From assembly GCA_964353405.1 (NCBI GenBank), contig CAYGWJ010000351.1:1-28540 (forward strand): 28,540 bases of DNA. The letters are read 5' to 3'. Origin of the DNA: JBGLNJ01 sp964353405. Its GTDB lineage: Bacteria; Chloroflexota; Anaerolineae; Fen-1058. Below the pieces are notes generated by a model. It was not told where the DNA came from and ran no database searches. It worked only from the letters and a program-made list of their open reading frames with translations. This document shows positions 1 through 7,085 of this stretch, piece by piece. Each line of letters opens with the position of its first letter. The first letter of the stretch is position 1. Both the position numbers and the translations under genes were made by a program.

Positions 1-973
1 CGGCCACGAGCTTGCTCGCGCGGCCCAAATCTTCGAGCGTCGCAGATTCGAGCTTGCGGCCCAGTTCTTCAGTGATGACCGTGCCGCCGGTCAGAATGGC
101 GATGTCTTCGAGCATGGCCTTGCGGCGATCGCCAAAGCCCGGCGCCTTGACGGCCAGCAGGTTGAACATGCCGCGCAGCTTGTTGAGCACCAGCGTCGCC
201 AGGGCTTCGCCGTCCATGTCCTCGGCGATGACGACCAAATCGCGCTTGCCCTTCTGGACGAGTTTCTCCAGCAGCGGCACAATGTCGCTGGCGGCGGAAA
301 TCTTTTTGTCGTGGATGAGGATATAGGGGTCTTCGAGAACGGCTTCCATCGTCTCGGAACTGGTGACAAAGTATGGGCTGATGTAGCCGCGGTCAAACTG
401 CATGCCCTCGACGTATTCCTTCTCGAACGCCAGGCCCTTGCTTTCCTCGACGGTGATGACGCCGTCTTTGCCAACTTTGTCCATCACTTCGGCGATGAGT
501 TCGCCGATTTCGGTGTCGGCGGCCGAGATGGCGGCCACGTGGGCAATGTCGTTCTTGTCGTTGACCGAGACGGATTGCTTCTTGATCGAGGCGACCACGG
601 CAGCCGTCGCAGCTTCGATGCCGTGCTTGAGCAGCATCGGGTTCGCGCCAGCGGCAACCATCTTGAGGCCTTCGTTCACGATCGTCTGCGCCAGGACGGT
701 CGCGGTGGTGGTGCCGTCACCCGCGATGTCGTTGGTCTTGGTGGCGGCTTCCTTGAGGAGCTGCGCGCCCATGTTCTCGTACGGGTCTTTGAGTTCGATT
801 TCCTTCGCCACGGTCACGCCGTCGTGCGTGATGGTGGGCGCGCCGAATTTCTTGTCGAGCGCAACATTGCGGCCCTTGGGGCCAAGCGTCGTGACGACTG
901 CGGTCGCCAGAGTGTCAATACCGATCTTTAACTTCCGGCGAGCTTCTTCACTGAAAACGAGTTGCTTTGCCAT
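1..973 (-). CDS. groEL: 60 kDa chaperonin GroEL, N-terminal 324 residues (runs off the left edge)
   Basis: ATP-driven folding chamber of the cytoplasm that works with the GroES lid encoded just upstream. Read from the ATG at 973, the protein begins MAKQLVFSEEARRKL and is open to the window edge, so about 40 % of the usual ~545 residues is missing only because of the window. Visible hallmarks are TLGPKGRNVALDKKFGAPTITHDGVTV-type equatorial sequence (given here in part: GPKGRNV at 31-37), the nucleotide-binding GDGTTTATV motif at about 85-93, and a complete apical segment to about residue 324. A GGAGGGAG ribosome-binding site lies about 9 nt before the ATG. It is 18 bp downstream of groES and shares its CIRCE-controlled promoter. 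No frameshift seen. Identification is very secure. Confidence 0.98.
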   Translation of the reverse strand, partial: MAKQLVFSEEARRKLKIGIDTLATAVVTTLGPKGRNVALDKKFGAPTITHDGVTVAKEIELKDPYENMGAQLLKEAATKTNDIAGDGTTTATVLAQTIVNEGLKMVAAGANPMLLKHGIEAATAAVVASIKKQSVSVNDKNDIAHVAAISAADTEIGELIAEVMDKVGKDGVITVEESKGLAFEKEYVEGMQFDRGYISPYFVTSSETMEAVLEDPYILIHDKKISAASDIVPLLEKLVQKGKRDLVVIAEDMDGEALATLVLNKLRGMFNLLAVKAPGFGDRRKAMLEDIAILTGGTVITEELGRKLESATLEDLGRASKLVA

Positions 974-991
974 TTTATTTTCTCCCTCCGA

Positions 992-1300
992 TTACTTTTC
1001 TACAATCGCCAGAATGTCGCTCTCCTTGAGGATGAGCAACTTGCGATCGTCAATCTTGACTTCGGTGCCGGCGTACTTGGCGTACAGCACAATGTCGCCC
1101 TTCTTGACGTCCATCGGGATGAGCTTGCCGTCGTCATCGCGGCGGCCAGGCCCAACGGCGAGAATCTCGCCTTCTTGCGGCTTTTCTTTGGCCGTCTCGG
1201 GCAGAATGATGCCGCTGGCAGTGCGTTCCTCTTTTTCAGCGGGTTCCACCACCACGCGGTCGCCCAAGGGCTTGATATTGAGCTTGACTGTCTTTGCCAT
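992..1300 (-). CDS. groES: 10 kDa co-chaperonin GroES
   Basis: Heptameric lid of the GroEL folding chamber. The 102-residue product has the expected length and hallmarks: IKPLGDRVVVEP at about 9-20, the mobile loop region EERTASGIILPETAKEKP, GEILAVGPGR, GDIVLYAKYAGTEVKID and the C-terminal ESDILAIVE. The start is an ATG at 1300 preceded by AGGAGGGAC. It is the first gene of the groES-groEL operon, with a CIRCE operator and sigma-A-type promoter upstream (1352-1422), so heat-shock control by an HrcA-type repressor is expected. Nothing odd. Confidence 0.98.
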   Translation of the reverse strand: MAKTVKLNIKPLGDRVVVEPAEKEERTASGIILPETAKEKPQEGEILAVGPGRRDDDGKLIPMDVKKGDIVLYAKYAGTEVKIDDRKLLILKESDILAIVEK

Positions 1301-1351
1301 TTTGTCCCTCCTGATTTGTTTTGAATCCAGTTTGACTGGTTCGTTAACAGA

Positions 1352-1390
1352 TGTCGGTTAGCACTCTTGCTCTTAGAGTGCTAACCGACA
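1352..1390. promoter_or_regulatory. CIRCE operator (HrcA-binding inverted repeat)
   Basis: Perfect CIRCE core TTAGCACTC (1358-1366), a 9-bp spacer, and GAGTGCTAA (1376-1384). The arms continue outward as TGTCGG and CCGACA, giving 15-bp arms in total (1352-1366 and 1376-1390). It sits just downstream of the groESL -10 box, about 50 bp before the groES start. Known role: the HrcA repressor binds here and is released on heat shock. No hrcA is in the window. Confidence 0.97.
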
Positions 1391-1393
1391 AAT

Positions 1394-1422
1394 ATAATAC
1401 CACAGGTTTTGCAGCTTGTCAA
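1394..1422 (-). promoter_or_regulatory. groESL promoter, sigma-70/A type
   Basis: On the minus strand TTGACA (1422-1417) is separated by 17 bp from TATTAT (1399-1394). Both hexamers are close to consensus with ideal spacing. The predicted start point falls inside the adjacent CIRCE element, which fits steric repression by HrcA. Confidence 0.88.
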
Positions 1423-1492
1423 GATCTTTTTTGGCAGTTTGGCCTGTAGACTGCTAAAGGCTTATCACAGAGTACTGCATAACGTGATATTT

Positions 1493-1822
1493 TTATCCGA
1501 TTTTCTCTGTGCGTTCGAGGGACAGGACAAATACTGCGGCGCCGCCGACTTCTACCGGGATTGCGCCGAGGAAGCGCTCGCGGGCTTCCATGCTGGGCGC
1601 CCAGGGATGCACGTGCTTGGTACGCCGCTTGCAGTGTTTGCTCAGGAGCGTCATCACCCGCTCGACCTGCTGATCTTCCACGGCCGTCATCAGTGTGACG
1701 TTGCTGGCGCGCAGAAAGCCGCCGCTGGAGCCGATGCGAGTGACACTCATGTGCTCTGCCTCCATCGCTTCGGTGAGCGCGTCTTCGTCTTCGTTCTGGA
1801 TCACCGCCAAAATGAGTTTCAT
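1493..1822 (-). CDS. Cyclic-di-AMP receptor-like protein (DarA/PstA, DUF970 family)
   Basis: Small P-II-like trimeric signalling protein; family members bind cyclic di-AMP in the cytoplasm. The 109-residue product has the family length and pattern: start MKLILAVIQNEDEDAL, a conserved glycine-rich loop GGFLRASN at about 34-41 followed by VTLMTAVED, and the C-terminal strand VEVGGAAVFVLSLERTEK. The ATG at 1822 has a strong GGGAGGAG site about 4 nt upstream. It is the last gene of the minus-strand group that starts at 5054, 105 bp after the TPR gene. Its partner in the cell is not evident here. I am confident of the family; ligand binding is inferred from the family, and the second half of the binding loop was not checked residue by residue. 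Confidence 0.85.
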   Translation of the reverse strand: MKLILAVIQNEDEDALTEAMEAEHMSVTRIGSSGGFLRASNVTLMTAVEDQQVERVMTLLSKHCKRRTKHVHPWAPSMEARERFLGAIPVEVGGAAVFVLSLERTEKIG

Positions 1823-1837
1823 GCTCTCCTCCCTTAT

Positions 1838-1927
1838 GGCGAATTTCGGATTTCGGAATCTCTTCCTTTAGGGCGGCGGTATGCGCTTGTCTGCGCTGCG
1901 CCCTCCAGAATCTGCAATCCGCCATGG
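1838..1927. repeat. Short intergenic micro-repeat sequence
   Basis: The 105-bp gap between the TPR gene and the DarA-like gene contains the tandem CGAATTTCGGATTTCGGAAT (1840-1859) and, further on, CCAGAATCTGCAATCCGCC. Both use the words AATCTG/AATCCG/TTTCGGAT that recur in the odd insert at 4241-4305. It looks like a short dispersed low-complexity repeat, not a terminator or promoter. No gene is seen in it. Confidence 0.45.
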
Positions 1928-3103
1928 CTACGGTCTGCGGGTTGGCGGCAATGGCGTCGGCGTGATGTGCAGGCACAGGTTAATGCCGCCCTGGGCGTTC
2001 ACGTCGTTTGGGTCAAGCGTGAGCGCTTTCTGGAAGAGTGGCATGGCCTTGTCGCATTCGTCCATGTAGAAATAGGACAGGCCGAGGACATAGTAATACT
2101 CGATCTTGTTAGCACCCAGCTCGATTGCTTTGGGGAGCGTTTCGAGGACGCCTTCGTAATTTCGCCGTGCATAATAAGCCAGGCCCAGGTGCGCCCAGGC
2201 TGATGCAGTGTCCGGGTTGTTCTTGGTCGCCTGCTCCAGGATGACGATCGCGCGCTCCAAATCAACTGGGCGGCTATACGTCATATACATCAGATACTGC
2301 GTCCAGCCTAACTCGTCTTGCAGGTCGCCTCGGCCAGGCTCCAGTTGGAGCGCGCGCTGATACTGGTTGATGGCCGCATCATAGTTCCCCAGCGCGCGAT
2401 AGCTGCGCGCGATGGCAAGGTACAATAGCGCGACGTTGGGCGCGAGTGACAGAGAGCGTTGATACGCGCCAATGGCTTCACCATAGCGTCCCTGGGTTTC
2501 CAGGATGTAGCCGTTCACCCGGTGCGCGTCTATGCTGTCAGGGTTGAGCCGGAGCGCGGTCTCGATGGCCTCTTTCGCGCGCGGCCAGTTTTGTCCATCG
2601 GCATACGCTTCGGCCAGGAAGGCAAAACCTTCGGCATAACTCGGGTCAAGCTGCGTCGCCCGCCGTCCGGCGTTGATGGCTTCGAGCGTCTGATTGTTCC
2701 AGTCGAGTGCCAGCGCCAGTGCCGCCTGGACGGGCGCGCTATCCGGCGCGATGCGCGCGGCTCGTTGCGCCAGCCGCAGCGCTTCGAGAAGTTGATCTTT
2801 GCGGCTCTGGCTTTGGTAAACCATCAGCCGGATGAGGGGTGGATAGATGGCCGAGTTGTCCGGCTCCAGAGTCAGCGCGACTTTGTAAGCCAGGATCGCG
2901 TCATCGAATTTGCCTGCTCGAGTAAGCGCTTCGGCATCGGCGATGTACGCTGAGGCGGTGCGCGTGGGGGCCGGCGTGGGCGTGGGCGGTTGAGCCGAAG
3001 GGCCGGTGTAGCTCAAGATGTAAACGCCCGCGCTGATCAGACCGATCAGCAGGAGAATACGAACGAGGCTTTCGGTGCGTTTGGTTGGGCGTTCGAGGTA
3101 CAT
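1928..3103 (-). CDS. Membrane-anchored tetratricopeptide-repeat protein
   Basis: About 391 residues from the ATG at 3103. Residues about 12-33 form one membrane helix (SLVRILLLIGLISAGVYIL), followed by a Pro/Thr-rich linker (PPTPTPAPT) and then about nine consecutive TPR-like units of 34 residues, each ending in patterns such as A..LEPD, A.RLNPDS, A.QLEPG and A.TLDPND. The C-terminus is another short Pro/Thr stretch. TPR arrays are protein-binding scaffolds; here it would be held at the membrane, with the Pro/Thr linker suggesting an extracytoplasmic location. A TTG at 3112 would add three residues and overlap the upstream gene by 8 bp; the ATG lies 1 bp after that gene's stop. It is probably co-transcribed with the PIG-V-like gene. 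The binding partner is unknown. Confidence 0.85.
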   Translation of the reverse strand: MYLERPTKRTESLVRILLLIGLISAGVYILSYTGPSAQPPTPTPAPTRTASAYIADAEALTRAGKFDDAILAYKVALTLEPDNSAIYPPLIRLMVYQSQSRKDQLLEALRLAQRAARIAPDSAPVQAALALALDWNNQTLEAINAGRRATQLDPSYAEGFAFLAEAYADGQNWPRAKEAIETALRLNPDSIDAHRVNGYILETQGRYGEAIGAYQRSLSLAPNVALLYLAIARSYRALGNYDAAINQYQRALQLEPGRGDLQDELGWTQYLMYMTYSRPVDLERAIVILEQATKNNPDTASAWAHLGLAYYARRNYEGVLETLPKAIELGANKIEYYYVLGLSYFYMDECDKAMPLFQKALTLDPNDVNAQGGINLCLHITPTPLPPTRRP

Positions 3104-3104
3104 C

Positions 3105-5054
3105 TCACGCAATCCAATAGCCGTTGCTGAACATGAGCGCCACGATTCCCTGCACCAGGATCATCAAGATCAGGACGGCACGATCTACCCAGGGTCGTCG
3201 CCCCATCAATCCCAGCGCCATAAAGATCGGAAAGACCGGCGTGCTGTAGCGGGGCAGACCGTTCAAGTCGCCGCTGGCCAGCACGAACAGTGACACGGTG
3301 AGCATGTAGACGCCATACATGCGCGGCAGCCGCACCCAGGCCTCGAGGGTGAGTACCAGGAGCAAGATGAGTATCACGATCTCGAGGGTGCCCTCCGTCG
3401 AAGGTGGGGTGGTCACAAAGCCGGTCAAGTAGTTGGCGAGCGTCGCGCCAGGAAAGCTCGGAAAAGCACCGGCAGCCATCTTGCGGTTAAAAAACAGTCC
3501 CTGCACTTGAAAGTAGGCCATCGGCTCGCCGAACCGCAGACCGAGATAACCCATGAAAGCCAGCACGCCCAATGCCCCGCCCGTCACGCCGATCACGTCA
3601 GCACGCACGTCCCGCAGCCGAAAGTTGCGTTGACGCATATATTCGTAGGCCAGCGGCACGACGAGCAGCGGACCGTGCAGACGAGTCAGACCCGCCAGGA
3701 ACGACGCCACCCCCGCGTATTTCCAGCGTGCCTCACGCGCCCACCAAAAGGCCGCTAGGCCGCACAGCATGTACAGTGCTTCCGTGTACCCAATCCCAAG
3801 ATAAAATGCGCCGGGATACGCCAGCAGGTAAACGGCTGACCGGCCGGCAGCTTTGGGATCATCCGTCTCGCGGCGTGTGAGGCGATACAATAGCCAGCAG
3901 CCGATGCAAGCCGCCACAGTCGAGACGAGCGGGCCGGAGATAGAGACCGGCAGGCCCATCAGGCGATGCGCCGCTCCGCTGACGAGCGGAAAGAGCGGAA
4001 AGAAGCCTGCGTTTGACGGTTCCCGGGCGCCAGCATATTGATAGCCGTCTTGCGCAATGCTGCCATACCAGATCGCGTCCCAACGGAACCAACGCTCGAA
4101 CGGCGCCTGCCCCGCCGAAGTCAGCGGCGTCGCGTCAATTTGCGGGCAACATTCGGTCGTGCCAATGACGTCCGCCCCGACGATGGGGACGAGCATTAAC
4201 CCGATTCGCCAGGCGATGAACACAGCCAGGACGAAGGGTAGCTCGGATTTCAGATTGTAGACGGCGGATGGCTGACCACTGACCGCCGACCGCTGACTGC
4301 TCTTGAGCCGCAGAGCAACCACATAGAGGCTGAACAGGGTCAACGCGAGCCACACGCTGTTGCGCGCCGTCCACGTCCGGGCAGCCACGATGGCGATGAC
4401 TTGTGCGACAAGCAGCATCGCTCCAGCCGCCAGACCAAGGGGTGACGCCAGACCGATCGAGCTTGCAAAGGCGTAAGCAAGCACTACACTCATCACGAGC
4501 AACGCCCAGACCATCAAGGGGGGAATGATAATGCCCGGCCCGAAAGTCAGTTTGATTTGATCCACGAACAACCCCAACGCGCGCTCATCGTTGGTGCCCA
4601 TCGTCTGCTGGGGGACAAAGGTGTCCGATTTCAAGCCGATGGTCGCGTCACCGCGCAAATCCATCGCGGCGGCCGGCAGGTCCACGGCATAGGCCGCCAG
4701 GTCCATTCCCGGCGTAAAGCGCTCTGCCTTGTGTCCATTGAGCGAGATGGTCACGGGGCCTGGCGCCAATGGCGGCGGACGGAACTCGTGCAGGCTCACT
4801 TGGAGATGGAACGGGATGCCGCTGCCCAGTCCGGGCAGGTGGATTTGGGCATTGCCACTCGTCCACCGATACGACACACCGAAAATATTCTCCGGTGAAT
4901 AGAATCCACTTGCCAGATAAACGTCTTCGCTGGCTGATCCGATCTCTAAAATGATGGGCGCGCGCGTCTGGTAAGCGCCCGCCAAAGCGACAGCCGCTGC
5001 GACCAAGAGGCCCATTGCCGTTCGATTGAGGAATTGAGATTTGATGTTTGACAT
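3105..5054 (-). CDS. PIG-V-like membrane mannosyltransferase (GT-C fold) with N-terminal extracytoplasmic domain
   Basis: A 649-residue multi-spanning protein. Residues about 11-28 form a signal-anchor, residues about 30-175 a hydrophilic beta-rich segment, and the remainder contains many hydrophobic helices. The region from about 320 onwards has the PIG-V/GPI mannosyltransferase 2 pattern: RWFRWDAIWYGSIAQDGY, then FFPLFPLVSG, YLLAYPGAFYLGIGYTEALY and FLAGLTRLHGPLLVVPL. Such enzymes transfer a sugar from a polyprenyl-phosphate donor on the outer face of the membrane; the Asp in RWDA is the likely catalytic acid. It is the first gene of the minus-strand group, and its promoter at 5075-5103 leaves a leader of only about 14 nt without a clear ribosome-binding site. 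Residues about 252-270 (SAVSGQPSAVYNLKSE) are a repeat-derived insert between hydrophobic segments. Family assignment is good; sugar and acceptor are unknown. Confidence 0.82.
   Translation of the reverse strand: MSNIKSQFLNRTAMGLLVAAAVALAGAYQTRAPIILEIGSASEDVYLASGFYSPENIFGVSYRWTSGNAQIHLPGLGSGIPFHLQVSLHEFRPPPLAPGPVTISLNGHKAERFTPGMDLAAYAVDLPAAAMDLRGDATIGLKSDTFVPQQTMGTNDERALGLFVDQIKLTFGPGIIIPPLMVWALLVMSVVLAYAFASSIGLASPLGLAAGAMLLVAQVIAIVAARTWTARNSVWLALTLFSLYVVALRLKSSQRSAVSGQPSAVYNLKSELPFVLAVFIAWRIGLMLVPIVGADVIGTTECCPQIDATPLTSAGQAPFERWFRWDAIWYGSIAQDGYQYAGAREPSNAGFFPLFPLVSGAAHRLMGLPVSISGPLVSTVAACIGCWLLYRLTRRETDDPKAAGRSAVYLLAYPGAFYLGIGYTEALYMLCGLAAFWWAREARWKYAGVASFLAGLTRLHGPLLVVPLAYEYMRQRNFRLRDVRADVIGVTGGALGVLAFMGYLGLRFGEPMAYFQVQGLFFNRKMAAGAFPSFPGATLANYLTGFVTTPPSTEGTLEIVILILLLVLTLEAWVRLPRMYGVYMLTVSLFVLASGDLNGLPRYSTPVFPIFMALGLMGRRPWVDRAVLILMILVQGIVALMFSNGYWIA
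4241..4305. repeat. Repeat-derived in-frame insert inside the PIG-V-like gene
   Basis: Read on the minus strand the segment contains CGGTCAGCGGTCGGCGGTCA followed by GTGGTCAGCCATCCGCC and ACAATCTGAAATCCGAG. It is a run of near-identical GCGGTCAG/GTGGTCAG units followed by AATCTGAAATCCGA words. It is translated in frame as a hydrophilic loop and keeps the reading frame open. The vocabulary matches the intergenic sequence at 1838-1927. Confidence 0.55.
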
Positions 5055-5074
5055 GGGATGTCTGGATGTCGCTC

Positions 5075-5103
5075 AGTATAACACGCGGGGTAGGGAGGGT
5101 CAA
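5075..5103 (-). promoter_or_regulatory. Promoter of the PIG-V / TPR / DarA-like group
   Basis: On the minus strand TTGACC (5103-5098), a 17-bp spacer, and TATACT (5080-5075). The predicted start near 5068 would leave only about 14 nt before the ATG at 5054, so the transcript is nearly leaderless. It lies back to back with the plus-strand promoter at 5111-5138. Confidence 0.75.
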
Positions 5104-5110
5104 GTATTGC

Positions 5111-5138
5111 TTGACACATCACCACAAGACGCTATAAT
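5111..5138 (+). promoter_or_regulatory. Consensus promoter of the surface-protein gene
   Basis: TTGACA (5111-5116), a 16-bp spacer, and TATAAT (5133-5138): a perfect match to both sigma-70/A hexamers, one base short of ideal spacing. The start point near 5145 gives a leader of about 55 nt ahead of the ATG at 5200. Confidence 0.88.
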
Positions 5139-5199
5139 CCGCCCATGCCTCGAACAGAAACGCGTCGTTGTTGGCAATCCTCGTGAGGAGTTAGACAGC

Positions 5200-6990
5200 A
5201 TGTCCAATCATCAGCGCGGTTGGGTCGTCAGCGTGTGTTTACTTGTGGCTGCCCTGTTGTTCATGGGCGGCAGTGTGGCGGCAACAGGCGCGGCGCAACC
5301 TTACCAGTCCGATTTGACTGCGTCTGTTTATGCAAGCCAGCCTAAAGCGCCCTTGTCTCTGCTGGGTGTTGGAATGAGTGATTTGATATCGCAAACGTTC
5401 GAGTTCACTGGCGCGTTTCCGACCGAGTGGCAGACCTATGACAATATCACCCGCTCGCCGGGGGTGGTTTATCCCTTGACCTACACCTGGAGCACGACAG
5501 ATTACACTCGCGCGCAGGGGACTCGGAGCGCAGTGGCTGTGGGACCGAACGCCGGCAGTGTGTTCCTGCCCGGAACGGTTTACACCGACCCGGTTGACTC
5601 GTGGATGGTCTTGCCCGTTGATCTCTCGTCGGTGTGGCAAGCGCAGATGGATTTCGCTTACCTCAAGCCGTCGGCTTCCGGCTACTTGACCGTGGCCGTT
5701 TCCACCGACTATGATCCCATCAGCCGCACTGGGAAGTTTGTCGGCGCGGCGCTTCCCCAGGCGACGACTTGGACGACCTACACGCTGCCTCTGTCATCCT
5801 ACGCCGGTCGAAAGGTCTATGCGGCGTTCCGCTATCAATCTTTTAACGGCGGTCAGCAATCCGAGGGTCCGTTTGTGGACGATCTTGCCGTGCGGGCCAA
5901 TTACCGCGTGATGCTGCCGATCGTGAGCAAATGGATGCTCACACTGGCCAAGTCCGTGTCTACGGACATAGTATTGCCAGGGCAAACACTGGTCTATTCG
6001 ATCACGGTGAACAACACCGACAGCTACAATGCTGCCACGGGCGTGGTGCTCAACGACACGCTGCCGGTCAGCACGACGTTTGTGAGCGCGGACGGCGGGG
6101 ACTTGGACTTGAACGGCGTCGTGACGTGGCCGGGCCTGACCGTGCCCGCTGGAGGCAGCGTCGTCCGACGTTTGACGGTCACTGTCCCCAGCGATGTGCC
6201 GTGGGGCACTGCGATCGTGAACAAGAATTACTCGATCTCGGTGCCGCCCAACACCATGACGATGTATGGTCAGCCGGTCACGACGACCGTGGTCGGCACT
6301 TTCTTTGACGACTTTTCCGATCCGACCAGCGGCTGGCCCCTCTATGACTATAACGCTTCGACGTTCAACTGCACCTCGCCAGGCTCACTGGCGGCCCGCT
6401 ATACAACCAGCGGCGGCGTCAATAATAGCCCGGCCTATGGCATTAGCGTGGCGTGCGCCTGGAATGGCTATATCTTTCCCGCGCCGGTTCGCTCGGCGGA
6501 CCCGGCCAACTTTACCATCCAGGCGGATATGCGCTCGAATCAGGATTTCCTGTTCCAGACCTCGTATGGGCTATTCTTTAATGGCAGCGAGGATCTGAAG
6601 CAACTTTATACCGTCCGCATCTTTCAGGGATTGGATCCGATGGACCTGGATGTGCGCGTCTGGTACAACTCCATCAAATCATCCGACGACCCCAACGATA
6701 TGCTGACTTATACCAAGTGCTGGACGTGCAACAGCGCCGATTATGCCTGGAATACGCTGGCGGTACGGCGGCAGGGAAACACGTTCTCGGTTTATGCCGG
6801 ACCGACCGGCGGAAGCCTGTCGCGTATAGGCGAACCGTTTGTGGGCGGCCTGGCTGCTCTGTACATGGATAGCAATCACACCCGGGTTGGCGTCCACCAG
6901 GGTAACTTTGAGTGGGCCTGGCGCGACGATAATACCAGACCGCTCTCTTACATTTTCGATAACTTTAAGCTGTATCCGGCGCGGCACTAG
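5200..6990 (+). CDS. Secreted surface protein with DUF11-type domain
   Basis: About 596 residues from the ATG at 5200, chosen because GTGAGGAG (5183-5190) lies 9 nt upstream and a signal peptide follows at once (MSNHQRGWVVSVCLLVAALL). Longer in-frame starts would include the promoter. After the signal peptide, residues about 60-237 form a beta-rich module ending in PFVDDLAVRA. A linker YRVMLPIVSK follows, the kind of 'LPIV' motif frequent in Chloroflexota exported proteins. Residues about 245-360 are a DUF11-like repeat (LAKSVSTDIVLPGQTLVYSITV...). Residues about 367-596 are a concanavalin/LamG-like sandwich starting FFDDFSDPTSGWP. No enzyme motif and no cell-wall sorting signal seen. It is rich in Thr/Ser and stands next to the glycosyltransferase array, so it may be glycosylated (inference). 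It is expected to be strongly expressed from its own promoter. Confidence 0.85.
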   Translation: MSNHQRGWVVSVCLLVAALLFMGGSVAATGAAQPYQSDLTASVYASQPKAPLSLLGVGMSDLISQTFEFTGAFPTEWQTYDNITRSPGVVYPLTYTWSTTDYTRAQGTRSAVAVGPNAGSVFLPGTVYTDPVDSWMVLPVDLSSVWQAQMDFAYLKPSASGYLTVAVSTDYDPISRTGKFVGAALPQATTWTTYTLPLSSYAGRKVYAAFRYQSFNGGQQSEGPFVDDLAVRANYRVMLPIVSKWMLTLAKSVSTDIVLPGQTLVYSITVNNTDSYNAATGVVLNDTLPVSTTFVSADGGDLDLNGVVTWPGLTVPAGGSVVRRLTVTVPSDVPWGTAIVNKNYSISVPPNTMTMYGQPVTTTVVGTFFDDFSDPTSGWPLYDYNASTFNCTSPGSLAARYTTSGGVNNSPAYGISVACAWNGYIFPAPVRSADPANFTIQADMRSNQDFLFQTSYGLFFNGSEDLKQLYTVRIFQGLDPMDLDVRVWYNSIKSSDDPNDMLTYTKCWTCNSADYAWNTLAVRRQGNTFSVYAGPTGGSLSRIGEPFVGGLAALYMDSNHTRVGVHQGNFEWAWRDDNTRPLSYIFDNFKLYPARH

Positions 6991-7037
6991 CCGATGGTCC
7001 CGATGCGGCGTGCGCGCCGGCGCATCGAATCTGTTCG

Positions 7038-7071
7038 ATCAAGCCCCCGGCCCCGTGCCGGGGGTTTTGAT
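7038..7071 (+). terminator. Rho-independent terminator after the surface-protein gene
   Basis: CCCCCGGC (7044-7051), loop CCCGT, GCCGGGGG (7057-7064), then TTTT. The stem can be extended by A-U and G-U pairs with one bulge to 7038-7071. A second GC stem without a T-run, CGATGCG (7001-7007) pairing with CGCATCG (7021-7027), precedes it. The terminator ends 2 bp before the ribosome-binding site of the next gene. Confidence 0.85.
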
Positions 7072-7085
7072 GCAGGAACCTGACG

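Noticed and set aside
402..1361. 319-residue plus-strand open frame over groEL/groES
   Set aside because: Antisense shadow of two certain chaperonin genes; Ser/Ala-rich and no family features.
1463..1495. Inverted repeat TATCAC ... GTGATA with a T-run on the plus strand, as a terminator
   Set aside because: The T-run is on the strand with no upstream gene; on the minus strand, where the DarA-like gene ends, there is no T-tract, and the 15-nt loop makes the stem weak.
5041..5199. Longer N-terminus for the surface protein
   Set aside because: Would translate through the promoter (5111-5138), and the signal peptide and ribosome-binding site both support 5200.
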